From Alteromonas stellipolaris (GTDB taxonomy: Bacteria > Pseudomonadota > Gammaproteobacteria > Enterobacterales > Alteromonadaceae), in NCBI RefSeq assembly GCF_001562115.1, contig NZ_CP013927.1:124001-188000 (forward strand): a stretch of DNA of 64,000 nucleotides, in the 5' to 3' direction. The notes beneath the pieces are model-generated. The model worked only from the letters and a program-made list of their open reading frames with translations. It ran no database searches and was not told where the DNA came from. The position numbers and the translations under genes are program-made. Positions 52,829-61,492 of the stretch are shown piece by piece. Within the stretch, counting starts at the first letter, position 1. Each line of letters opens with the position of its first letter.

Positions 52829-53251
52829 CTACTCAAAAAATAACGCAGGGCTTATACCAAAGCGCTTAGCCAAACGTTCTATGTGGTCACGAGTTAAGCG
52901 CTTACCACCATTTAACACTTGGGACACCATGCTTTTACCGCCAATTTCATTTTTAAAATCGGTTGTATTAAGGTTGTGTTGATCCATTAAAACTTTAAGC
53001 GTGGCAACCGCAGGGTCGCCCCCCAATGTTCGTTGATTAAATTCAGTGAAAGACACCGCATCAGCTTCATAGCGCGCAATAGAATTGCCCAGCGCTTCAA
53101 TAGCGACTAGGTTGGTATCATAATCTTCAATCAATTCTTCCATGAGCGCTAAAGCATGGTCATGGTCTTGCTGGTTTGAAATCTCACGCAACACAGGAAC
53201 GCGTTCATTCAATTCGCTTACCAGTTCTGTGATCTGTTCAACGGCTAACAT
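52829..53251 (-). CDS. higA: HigA-type antitoxin with XRE domain
   Basis: 140 residues. An N-terminal helical part is followed by a helix-turn-helix at about 85-135 (VLMDQHNLNTTDFKNEIGGKSMVSQVLNGGKRLTRDHIERLAKRF) ending in S-P-A-L-F-F-E. This is the HigA family typical of toxin-first operons. It neutralises the toxin encoded 15 bases upstream and represses the promoter through the palindromes at 53576-53628. Confidence 0.85.
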   Translation of the reverse strand: MLAVEQITELVSELNERVPVLREISNQQDHDHALALMEELIEDYDTNLVAIEALGNSIARYEADAVSFTEFNQRTLGGDPAVATLKVLMDQHNLNTTDFKNEIGGKSMVSQVLNGGKRLTRDHIERLAKRFGISPALFFE

Positions 53252-53266
53252 TTGGCTTCGCTCCTA

Positions 53267-53566
53267 TCAACGATACTTTTTACAAAGTTCATCGTATTCA
53301 GCATGGGTAACGATATGCTTGACGTACATTCGGTTGTGCCTAAACTCAATGAAGGCCATTAGCCGAAGGTTGTTACCGCCAATATCAATTACCCACCATT
53401 TATCTTTGTACTTAAAATTGTCCAGAGTTTTAAACACCGCCATTAACGCTTCAGGTGTCTTAAACTCACCTCTGGTCAGCACGTTGTATGTCGCTTCAAT
53501 TGCTGCGGCATCATTGGGATACTTCTTAATGGCATCTGCAAATGGCCGTTTTGATATTACGTGCAT
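53267..53566 (-). CDS. higB: HigB-type mRNA interferase toxin
   Basis: 99 residues, normal for HigB. It has the RelE-like fold markers: a YKDKWWVIDIGGNNLRL strand pair, F-I-E-F-R-H-N-R-M-Y-V-K-H-I-V-T-H-A-E-Y and a final Cys-Lys-Lys. Basic residues near the C-terminal half would serve RNA cleavage on the ribosome. The toxin-antitoxin order is the usual one for higBA. It likely stabilises the mobile element. Confidence 0.88.
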   Translation of the reverse strand: MHVISKRPFADAIKKYPNDAAAIEATYNVLTRGEFKTPEALMAVFKTLDNFKYKDKWWVIDIGGNNLRLMAFIEFRHNRMYVKHIVTHAEYDELCKKYR

Positions 53567-53575
53567 TTAAACTCC

Positions 53576-53628
53576 GTTTACTATTGGTAAACTATAACAC
53601 TTCAAATAGGGTTTACAAGTAGTAAACC
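53576..53628. promoter_or_regulatory. Two GTTTAC-N5-GTAAAC palindromes, higBA operator
   Basis: GTTTAC-TATTG-GTAAAC (53576-53592) and GTTTAC-AAGTA-GTAAAC (53611-53627) have identical half-sites 35 bp apart, beginning 10 bases upstream of higB. Autorepression by HigA is established for this family; the exact sites are inferred. Confidence 0.8.
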
Positions 53629-53662
53629 AGTTAAACAATAAACATGCTGCTTTTTTAAAGCT

Positions 53663-56155
53663 TTAAATTCGCTTAACCCTTCGGACTCCAACAAAGCAAA
53701 GCATGGCCAATAGCCCCCAGAACGTTACGCCACCAGCCGCACTCCCTTCATCAACTGTATTATTGTTTTCTGAATTATCGTCCTGACTTTCGCCCCATGC
53801 GCTCACAACCAGTGTCTCAGAAACCATTTCATCACTTTCGATACTGAAGGTGACATTCACTTCGCCCCCAGTGCTTTGCAGGCTATCGGAAAGGGTTAAT
53901 GTCTCAGAAACTTGATCAACACTTTCCGCAAAAGTAAGGCTGGTTGTGTCTACCTGCTCATCCGCATATTCCAACACGACCTGCCCAGTAACTTCTACTT
54001 CATCATGGCCTGTTCGTACTAAGGTCACATCAATAATGTTCTCTGATTGGAAAAGGGTAAGTGCGAACTCGCCGTACTCTATGGGGGTTTCTGTATCATC
54101 GTCAGAACCGTCCAGAGCTTCTATTAAAAGAGAAGTGGTTGTAAATGTTACGCCATCAATACTAAACGAGGCTGAGACTTCCCCCCCGTTGTTTAAAAGG
54201 CTATCCGATAAAGCAACACTGCCGGTCACTGTATCTTCACTCTCACTAAAGTTAGCACCTATTTCAGCGCTGGTTTCATCTGAAAAAGAGAACATTATAT
54301 TGCCCGTTACTGCAGTATCACCATAGTCCGAGCGTATTAATGAATATGTAAGAACCCCCTCTTGTTGGATAACCGCTAAAGTGAAGTTACCCATTTCGTC
54401 ATCTCCGGTAGAACCATCATCTGAATTTGAAAGGGGTATGATGGTAAGGGTTTCGGTCACAATGGACTCACCTTCAATACTAAAGACAACCTGTACTGTG
54501 CCACCATCCTCTTGAAGACTTTCAGATAGCAGTAAATCACCGGACAACGTTGTCTCGTCTTCTGAAAAGTTTGCGCTGTTTTCAATAACCGTTTCACCTT
54601 CTGAGTACAGCGATAAGGTGCCTGAAACCACGACCTTATCGGCATCGCTACGAAATAGTGAATAAATGACACTTTCTTGTGATTGGTATACCTCTAATGA
54701 AAAGTAACCTGAATTAGCCTCAGTGGTATTTATTATGCTAACGGTCGAGGTGCTACTTTCGCTGTCGGCATACTCACCAGACAGAGTCAGAGTAAAGGTT
54801 TCAGTGTCTTCATACTCACTATCTTCTAATAGCATTACGCTGACGTTCATTTCAGTTTGACCATCTGCGAAAATCACGTCCTCATCAATGGCTGTGTAGT
54901 CAACACCTGCCTCGGCTGAATCGTCACTGGAGCTTAAATGCACTGTTGCGGTTCCCGCATCTCCTTCGGTCCTAATCAGTTGGATTTGCGCGGTGCCCCC
55001 TTCGTCATTTGCATAACCTGAAGCGCTAAACCCAACTACCCCTGATGACGCTGTCACTTCATCGCTGATAATATGCAGCGTGGCTTTCGTTAGCTCCCCT
55101 TCTGAAAGCATATAGGGGTAACTCAACGCCATGGTTAAAGTCTCTTCTGCTTCTTCTAGAGCGTCATCAATTACAGGCAAGGTAAACGTCGCATTATCCG
55201 CACCTATTTCAAACGCTACATCGATAAATGCATCGTCGAAATCTTCTCCATAGGTCGCAGTTGCTTCACTTAAAATTACTTTTAACGTTGCCGGTGCACC
55301 CAAATCACCATCTCGATAGACAGTGATGTCGATGGATTCATTATTTTCATCAACATAAAAATCTTGTGCAGCAAAACTCATTTGTCCCCAGGGCTCTACT
55401 TCACCCCCCCAGCTTTCAGCTATCTCAGCATTGTCTTGTATAACTTGAAGGTTATTTTCACTTGCAACATTTCCACATTGTTCACCATCGATAATCAGAT
55501 TAGGTGATGAAAAACGTAGAACCGGTTCCTCAGTGAACGAAGAATACATGATGGTTTGGTAATTAGAGCAAGTGGATGGATGCGCATAAACAGGATCGGT
55601 TTCGCCAATGGCCTCATACTCATGATTCGCGCCAAGGTTGTGTCCAAGATAGTGAATGAAACTCATGTTATCAATATCACTGTCTTGCGCCAGCAGAACC
55701 ATATAATCACCATTTTGCGCTGCAGTGCCCGTCACTTCTTCATCCCGATAGTCTCTTAGGTACAGTACGATATCGGGCGACCACTTGGTGTATACATCAT
55801 ATTCATCGTACCCATCATTGAAGATATAGAGACTTGCGTAATCATTCGCGCCACCAACTGTCTCATCGGTTCCCTCATCGACATAGGAATAATATGGCAA
55901 TGCATCATCTATGCTTGTCATAGGTGTGAAGTCCAGCAGGTTGAGGGAAATGTTGGTGTCCTGTGCTAAGAAGACGTCGTTCGCTTCACTAAAAAGTAAT
56001 TCTAATCGCGTAAGCCCTTCGCTTTGTCCTAATTCGGTGAAATAGCTTGGTTGGTAAAATACCAACACATTTAGTTCAGTGGCCTGCAAACTTTGTGGTA
56101 ATCCAGTTAGAGAAAGAAGCAGTAAGGAGGCGTGGTGGCGAGTAAATAAAGACAT
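53663..56155 (-). CDS. Secreted metzincin-like pseudoprotease with Calx-beta domains
   Basis: About 830 residues (ATG at 56155; a GTG at 56167 is also possible). A signal peptide ends at SLQATE. Residues 30-255 match the protease domain of the next upstream gene, but the zinc motif reads H-Y-L-G-H-N-L-G-A-N-H: three His are kept and the catalytic Glu is Tyr. At least two Calx-beta modules follow (about 260-490), then three related acidic beta repeats with F-S-E-S-E-D-T-V-T-G-like strands. The C-terminus is a GlyGly-CTERM signal (GSAAGG, hydrophobic helix, RRVKRI). It is probably a surface binding protein derived from a protease. Confidence 0.75.
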   Translation of the reverse strand: MSLFTRHHASLLLLSLTGLPQSLQATELNVLVFYQPSYFTELGQSEGLTRLELLFSEANDVFLAQDTNISLNLLDFTPMTSIDDALPYYSYVDEGTDETVGGANDYASLYIFNDGYDEYDVYTKWSPDIVLYLRDYRDEEVTGTAAQNGDYMVLLAQDSDIDNMSFIHYLGHNLGANHEYEAIGETDPVYAHPSTCSNYQTIMYSSFTEEPVLRFSSPNLIIDGEQCGNVASENNLQVIQDNAEIAESWGGEVEPWGQMSFAAQDFYVDENNESIDITVYRDGDLGAPATLKVILSEATATYGEDFDDAFIDVAFEIGADNATFTLPVIDDALEEAEETLTMALSYPYMLSEGELTKATLHIISDEVTASSGVVGFSASGYANDEGGTAQIQLIRTEGDAGTATVHLSSSDDSAEAGVDYTAIDEDVIFADGQTEMNVSVMLLEDSEYEDTETFTLTLSGEYADSESSTSTVSIINTTEANSGYFSLEVYQSQESVIYSLFRSDADKVVVSGTLSLYSEGETVIENSANFSEDETTLSGDLLLSESLQEDGGTVQVVFSIEGESIVTETLTIIPLSNSDDGSTGDDEMGNFTLAVIQQEGVLTYSLIRSDYGDTAVTGNIMFSFSDETSAEIGANFSESEDTVTGSVALSDSLLNNGGEVSASFSIDGVTFTTTSLLIEALDGSDDDTETPIEYGEFALTLFQSENIIDVTLVRTGHDEVEVTGQVVLEYADEQVDTTSLTFAESVDQVSETLTLSDSLQSTGGEVNVTFSIESDEMVSETLVVSAWGESQDDNSENNNTVDEGSAAGGVTFWGLLAMLCFVGVRRVKRI

Positions 56156-56168
56156 AGATATTCTCACT

Positions 56169-56199
56169 TAAAAAAAAGCCCCAATAGAAATTAGGGCTT
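56169..56199 (-). terminator. Terminator after the metzincin gene
   Basis: On the minus strand AAGCCC (from 56199) pairs with GGGCTT (to 56176), followed by a run of T. It separates the protease gene from the pseudoprotease gene, so part of the transcription may stop here. Confidence 0.6.
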
Positions 56200-56216
56200 G
56201 TAAGGTGAATTATTGA

Positions 56217-58178
56217 TTATTTGAAGCTAACTCGACGTAGAAATACTATTGGCGTTAGAAGGAGCAATAACCAAATATTCATAGCGCCCCCAGAGCTTTG
56301 TTCTTCTACAATCGAAGTAATTGTATTCGAGCTGTTCGTTCTTGAATTCACGGTAGCCTCACCAGATGCTTCCCAGCTGATAACCATTTCATATTCTTCT
56401 TCATCTATATCTAAGTCCGGCGTGGTGTAGGTCCACGTGCCGGTGATGGATTGATCGTCTACGGTCGCGGTTACTGTCACTGCATCAAAATCGTAATCTG
56501 GCCAAGTAATAGTGCCTGTTATAGTCACCTCACCCGTTACCCCATAATATCGGTTAATATCATAAGTAATGGTTTCGCCTTCGGTGTACGTCGTATCCCC
56601 GTTTTCTACGATAAAGCTTCCGGCTTCGCCATCATCGGTATCGACAATTGAAATTTCAGCTGACTGCGCCTCATACGCTATCGAAGCATCGCTTGATAAA
56701 GAAATGGTGTAGGTCTGGGCGATTTCATCGGTGTAATCTGCCCATGCTTCTGTAGTGAAGGTTTTCTGCGTTTCACCAGCTTTAAAATATAAAATTTCAT
56801 TAACTTGTAGATAGTCAATTTCTGCCTCAGCGGTACCATCTTCACTTGTTGCCAAAACGATAACTTCTTGGGAGGTTTCACCGGAACGCGTCACCGTCAC
56901 CGTACCACTGTCACCTTCGACCAATGAGGTGGGAGCAGTAATAGTAAAAGTACCAGCATCATCTTCATTCGCTACGTCTTCAATATAAACCGTGGCCTCA
57001 CTAACATCTGCAAGAGACAGGGTATATGGAAATCGCAAGGCAAGGGTAAACGACTCTTCATCTTCATCTAAAAGGTCATTAACAATATCAAACGTGACAG
57101 TAGCGGTACTGCTATCAGCGGCAAACGTTGCAGTTTGATAAACATCTACGAAATCTTGCCCAAACGTTGCTGTATCATTTTCAGCAAAAACTTTTACGCT
57201 GGCCTCATTACTGATATCACCATTTCGAGTTAACGTGACTACTAATGTTTCATCTTCATAAACCGTGTATGTACTGGCGTCTATAGATACCTCGCCTACA
57301 ACGTCCACACCATCTCTGCGCTGTGAAGAAGCACTCACATTACCGCTTATGACACGAGCATTGTCAGCTTCAACTTCATCACCACAATAGACCCCATCTA
57401 CGGCAATATCAGGGTTGGAGTACATAGGCTCTCGCGTCCCATCATTCACCGAATGCATGATTGTGTAAGAATCGCCGCATTCCCAAGAATGCGCATAAGC
57501 AATGGCGTAATCAGGCACATCGTCGTATTCATGGTTTCCGCCCCAATTATGTCCAATTTCGTGAGCAGTGGTGGCCAATGATTGGTCGTCGCCTTTAGAA
57601 AGGATGATCGAATACTCACCATTTAATCCGGCTGCTCCTAACGTGACGCCAGTTCGATAGTCCGTTAAATACATCACGTGGTCGGCTTGCCATTTTTGGG
57701 TGTAGGTATCGTATTCATCAAAGCCTGGATTCAACATGGCTAATGAAGACAATTCATCAGCCCCTGCTTGAATGACTTCACCATCGTCGTTAGTGACCTC
57801 CAAATAAGGAACTGAATCTTCAATATTTGTTGTCATAACGATATCTTTAACCGTCACAAAAGCATTGATGTCGCTATTTTCCAATGTTTCATTGATAGTG
57901 TCTTCAACAGCTAGCAGATGTTGATAACCTTCGTATTCACCAAGAACCTTCATCAGCGAGTTTTGATAGAAGAGAACGAGATCAATTTCAATCGCACTAT
58001 CTACTGCGGTATCAGTCTCTAATGAAAATGTTGAAGCATCCGATACTTGGGCAGTTCGGGCTTTGATATCTTCCAGTGAAATACCACCAGACGTTATGAA
58101 TAAATCTGATTTGGCAAGCGCTGTACCGCTTAGTGATGCGATAAGTGCAGTAGCTAATAATGTGTGTTTGAACTTCAT
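56217..58178 (-). CDS. Secreted metzincin protease with Calx-beta domains
   Basis: 653 residues. The signal peptide ends at GTALAKS. The catalytic domain (about 60-285) has the complete zinc motif HEIGHNWGGNH (His206, Glu207, His210, His216) and a Met-turn candidate in YTIMHSVNDG, as in reprolysin-like proteases. Two Calx-beta modules (about 290-520) and a further beta domain follow. The tail is a GlyGly-CTERM signal: SSGG, a helix with I-W-L-L-L-L-L, then LRRVSFK, to be cut by rhombosortase. A dyad TGTCACA-N7-TGTGACA stands 47-67 bases upstream. It may process or anchor the pilin-like proteins encoded just upstream. Confidence 0.85.
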   Translation of the reverse strand: MKFKHTLLATALIASLSGTALAKSDLFITSGGISLEDIKARTAQVSDASTFSLETDTAVDSAIEIDLVLFYQNSLMKVLGEYEGYQHLLAVEDTINETLENSDINAFVTVKDIVMTTNIEDSVPYLEVTNDDGEVIQAGADELSSLAMLNPGFDEYDTYTQKWQADHVMYLTDYRTGVTLGAAGLNGEYSIILSKGDDQSLATTAHEIGHNWGGNHEYDDVPDYAIAYAHSWECGDSYTIMHSVNDGTREPMYSNPDIAVDGVYCGDEVEADNARVISGNVSASSQRRDGVDVVGEVSIDASTYTVYEDETLVVTLTRNGDISNEASVKVFAENDTATFGQDFVDVYQTATFAADSSTATVTFDIVNDLLDEDEESFTLALRFPYTLSLADVSEATVYIEDVANEDDAGTFTITAPTSLVEGDSGTVTVTRSGETSQEVIVLATSEDGTAEAEIDYLQVNEILYFKAGETQKTFTTEAWADYTDEIAQTYTISLSSDASIAYEAQSAEISIVDTDDGEAGSFIVENGDTTYTEGETITYDINRYYGVTGEVTITGTITWPDYDFDAVTVTATVDDQSITGTWTYTTPDLDIDEEEYEMVISWEASGEATVNSRTNSSNTITSIVEEQSSGGAMNIWLLLLLTPIVFLRRVSFK

Positions 58179-58252
58179 GTTTACTTCTCAACTTTTTTAT
58201 AATTCTGCTCGGCCTATCCGAACATGTCACATATGCACTGTGACAACTAATT

Positions 58253-58278
58253 GGGAAGGTGCAAAAAAACACCTTCCC
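58253..58278 (-). terminator. Hairpin after the giant pilin-like gene
   Basis: GGGAAGGTG (58253-58261) pairs perfectly with CACCTTCCC (58270-58278) with an A-rich loop (T-rich on the minus strand). It lies 17 bases after the stop at 58295. No T-run follows on the minus strand, so terminator function is uncertain. Confidence 0.5.
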
Positions 58279-58294
58279 CTTTCTTTTCATGATG

Positions 58295-61200
58295 TTAGAG
58301 TATAATTCCCCCGCCACCGCCACCACTATCCGCCACTTCGGTTTCAGAAGTACTAGTTACGGTAGCCGACAGCGTTTCACTTTGTCCCAGCGCATCACTC
58401 GATACTTTCCAAGTAAACTCAATTTCGACATATCCTTCATCTAATCCTGCCTCTGCTTGGTTAACGCTAGAATACTGGGGGGTACCATACCAACCAGCCT
58501 CTTTACCAGACTCATAATAAGTTTCAAATCCACACTCTCCTTGCCCATCATCCGAATAGGCGCTTGATGAGTCATACACGTAACACTGCTTAACTTCGGC
58601 AGAAATGAAGGTCAATATACAATCTGGGCAATTTGATGAGCTAGCCCAGTTAGGTGTCGTTTCGCCATCTAATGTGGGGCGTAAAACATTGTAGTAGTAG
58701 GAATAGTCTGGATTTATGTCGCTGAAAGATGTGGTGTTGTAGCTGACCCAATCACCTAAATCTACGGCTGACGAAGTATTATTCCATGAGTAAGAAGTGC
58801 TGGCCGTATCACTTTCAGAAGAGTCGGTACTATTTGTGACAGTAAGCTTCACTGAGCCACTGGCCGACTCTTGGGCATCCAAAGTTGCTGAAATAGAGCA
58901 TGAAACGGTGTAGGTACTCGAAGTAGCACTGATGGTGCCATTGGAGCATGAGGATTTACTCGCCCCCCCAGTTTCTGTCCAACTGTAACTACAACCTTGA
59001 ATGCAGTTTGAAACGGTACCCGTAATCGTTGCGCTAAATGATGAGCCTTGCTTCGATGAAGTACAGCCAGAACAACTTACAGATGCTTCGGGGGTAACTG
59101 AAGAGGTATTTTCAAAAGAAATACTCTTGCTAGCAGTAGTGCTTCTGTCTGAATAGTGCGAATTGGTAGCTGTAACACTAACACTTCCGATATAGTTTAC
59201 CCCTACTGATGCAGATGTTTTCCGCACCTGACAACTTAACGTTGCTGTACCACCAGCTGAAATAGAAGTGGTAGTGCAACCAGAAACGGTAGATAACCAA
59301 GATGATTTCGACCAAGTAACCGAACACCCTTGACGACAATTAGTAACTTTAGCTGTGAGGGTTGCTGTAAACGTAGACGTTGCGGAGGCTTGGATACAGC
59401 CACTACATGACAGGCTAATAGATGGCGTTTCGGGTATGCAATACTGTGTTGTATTGATGCAATTATCGATTTTCTCTTCATAGGTAGTAAGTAATGCATA
59501 ATTGTTGTTTACCGAAGACGATGAACTGGAAAAATTACTTCCTGTAGCACTCCCTCCTACAAAAGTATCTGCTTCAACTTCGTCGAAGTTCGCATTGGTC
59601 CCATTAATGGTGGTTGCGTTCGCACTGTCGATATTCGCTGTTGTAGCGTTTGTGTTCCCACTCAACGTCTCAATATTTGCATCGGTGGCAATGAACTTTG
59701 TTGCTTCCAACTTTCCCGAAATATCTAACGAGGTTGCGCTTGCTACCCCTAATGTTGAAGATGAATTAACTTTTAAAGTGCCTGTATCCAAGGTGGTATT
59801 TTTTAGTGTTGTAGCCTTAAGAGTTTTAGCGGTTAATTCGTCACTTACGGTTACACTGTCAGCACTAGCTTTAGTTGCTGTAACATCATCACTGTCAATT
59901 TCATCTGAAGAAAGCGATGTTATATAGGCGTCGCTGCTTGAGACAGAATCGGCCGTTGTTGATGCACCTGAGCCATCGTCTACTAAAATAGATGCACCTT
60001 TTACACTGTCAGCGTCTAATGACACAAACAATGCGCTATCAAAGGTAGCGCTTGAGTAATTTAACTCATCGCCTGAATAGTTCTTAAATGTGGCTTGATT
60101 TAAGACGGTCGCTACCTCACCAGATAGATTGGTCGCATTAAGCGTTGTCGTGGTGGTATCTGAACCCGTGGAGGTCGTAAATTTAAGGTTTGATATGGTG
60201 CTGTTTGTATAGTCGAGGCTTGTACCGGTTATCTCATCAATAGCGCCGGTATCTGCAGTCAACGTAGTGGCGGTAGCTTCTGTTGATGTGGTATCCGTAA
60301 CGGTGATGTTTCCACCTGTCGCATTAGTAAAATTTAGGGTATCAATCGTACCTTCATTAAATGCTAAGCTGGAACCTGACAGATCCGAGATAACACCGGT
60401 TGACGCGGTCAACGCACCAGCTACGGTTTCATTACTGGCAACATCATTTGCCGTGAAAGTATCTCCAGTAGCAGAAGTAAAGCCCAGTGTTTCGATAGTG
60501 CCATCAGCATAGTTAAGCGAATTACCCGATAAGGTCGCAATTGAGCCAGTGCCTTCGACAATTAAAGTTTCAATGTCTGCTGAATTGGTCACAGTGGCCG
60601 TAGTGACATTTAAGCTCTCGCCTGTGCCATCCGTAAAGTTCTGCGTCTGGCCTGAAGCGTTTTCTGCAATAATATTTGTTCCACTTGCCGTGGTAATACT
60701 GGCAGTAGACGCAGTGAGTTGTGTCACATTCCCCGTATCAGCACTCAGACTAGAAACATCAGAGAAGGTACCGTTGGACATACTCATGTCACCGTCAATG
60801 GCTAAATCGTTTACCTCTAATGTACCTGTATCGAGGGCCAACCCTTCTGAGGTACCAGAAAAGGTCGCATTCTCACCTATCTGGAGCGTGTCACTTACGC
60901 TATTAATAGTGCCAATTTCAAGACTATCTGCGTTCATTGACTCTAATTCAATATTCTCTTGTGACACTTCTTTAACGTTCGTTAAGTCATACCCATCGAA
61001 GTCTAAGCTTGTCTCAAGCAATATCGCGTCTTCATTCATCCCATTCTCATAACGCGCCAGGACATCATCAAACAGTACGTTGTCGCTCGGGGGATTCATC
61101 GTAGAGGACACGCTTGAGCCTGTAGCCACACCATTTATTAAGCTAGAACTAGCTATACTAGCCGCCTCTTCACTCAGCAGGTCTGTAGTGATCGTGATGG

Positions 61201-61492
61201 TGCCATCCGAATTTGTGGTTACTGAATAGGAGTTCCCACCCGTATCACTAAAATCCCCCGCGTTATAATTAGATTCAAGCAACTCAGTAGAACACCAATC
61301 ACGATAATCGCTATAACATCTAGAAGCTGCGCTCTGAAATCGCGAAAAATCACTGATTACTGCGTCGGCCAATCTGTCTTTTTGGGCTTGCTGATTCTGC
61401 ATGCCGTAATAAGCGCCGGCCATGGACATCGTAATCAAAGAGGCAATAACTAACGGTAGATTCGCTTCACCGCGTTGCTTGAGAAGGCTCAT
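58295..61492 (-). CDS. Giant pilin-like repeat protein (1065 residues)
   Basis: The ATG shares TAATG with the stop of the upstream pilin gene. The N-terminus (KQRGEANLPLVIASLITMSMAGAYYG) has the size and hydrophobic helix of a pilin but lacks the G-F-x-x-x-E site. Residues 60-150 form a pilin-like head. About 150-620 is a Ser/Thr/Gly/Asn-rich repeat zone with units of about 50 residues (LSGxSLxYxxGTIxxLxFTxAxG), shared with the upstream protein. Then comes a shared FVGG-x(5)-NF-SSSSSV segment. Three Cys-paired Ig-like modules follow (SLSCSGC, VSCSGC), then a terminal domain and the tail DSGGGGGGIIL. I infer a stalk-and-tip surface fibre like PilV adhesins. Confidence 0.65.
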   Translation of the reverse strand: MSLLKQRGEANLPLVIASLITMSMAGAYYGMQNQQAQKDRLADAVISDFSRFQSAASRCYSDYRDWCSTELLESNYNAGDFSDTGGNSYSVTTNSDGTITITTDLLSEEAASIASSSLINGVATGSSVSSTMNPPSDNVLFDDVLARYENGMNEDAILLETSLDFDGYDLTNVKEVSQENIELESMNADSLEIGTINSVSDTLQIGENATFSGTSEGLALDTGTLEVNDLAIDGDMSMSNGTFSDVSSLSADTGNVTQLTASTASITTASGTNIIAENASGQTQNFTDGTGESLNVTTATVTNSADIETLIVEGTGSIATLSGNSLNYADGTIETLGFTSATGDTFTANDVASNETVAGALTASTGVISDLSGSSLAFNEGTIDTLNFTNATGGNITVTDTTSTEATATTLTADTGAIDEITGTSLDYTNSTISNLKFTTSTGSDTTTTTLNATNLSGEVATVLNQATFKNYSGDELNYSSATFDSALFVSLDADSVKGASILVDDGSGASTTADSVSSSDAYITSLSSDEIDSDDVTATKASADSVTVSDELTAKTLKATTLKNTTLDTGTLKVNSSSTLGVASATSLDISGKLEATKFIATDANIETLSGNTNATTANIDSANATTINGTNANFDEVEADTFVGGSATGSNFSSSSSSVNNNYALLTTYEEKIDNCINTTQYCIPETPSISLSCSGCIQASATSTFTATLTAKVTNCRQGCSVTWSKSSWLSTVSGCTTTSISAGGTATLSCQVRKTSASVGVNYIGSVSVTATNSHYSDRSTTASKSISFENTSSVTPEASVSCSGCTSSKQGSSFSATITGTVSNCIQGCSYSWTETGGASKSSCSNGTISATSSTYTVSCSISATLDAQESASGSVKLTVTNSTDSSESDTASTSYSWNNTSSAVDLGDWVSYNTTSFSDINPDYSYYYNVLRPTLDGETTPNWASSSNCPDCILTFISAEVKQCYVYDSSSAYSDDGQGECGFETYYESGKEAGWYGTPQYSSVNQAEAGLDEGYVEIEFTWKVSSDALGQSETLSATVTSTSETEVADSGGGGGGIIL
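60170..60560 (-). repeat. Coding repeats in the giant pilin-like gene
   Basis: Three units of about 147 bp encode the L-S-G-x-S-L-x-Y/F-x-x-G-T-I pattern. They are diverged copies of the units at 62200-62650. Confidence 0.65.

Noticed and set aside
58225..58245. CRP binding site before the metzincin gene
   Set aside because: The dyad TGTCACA-N7-TGTGACA has the half-sites in the reverse order of TGTGA-N6-TCACA, so it is not a CRP consensus.
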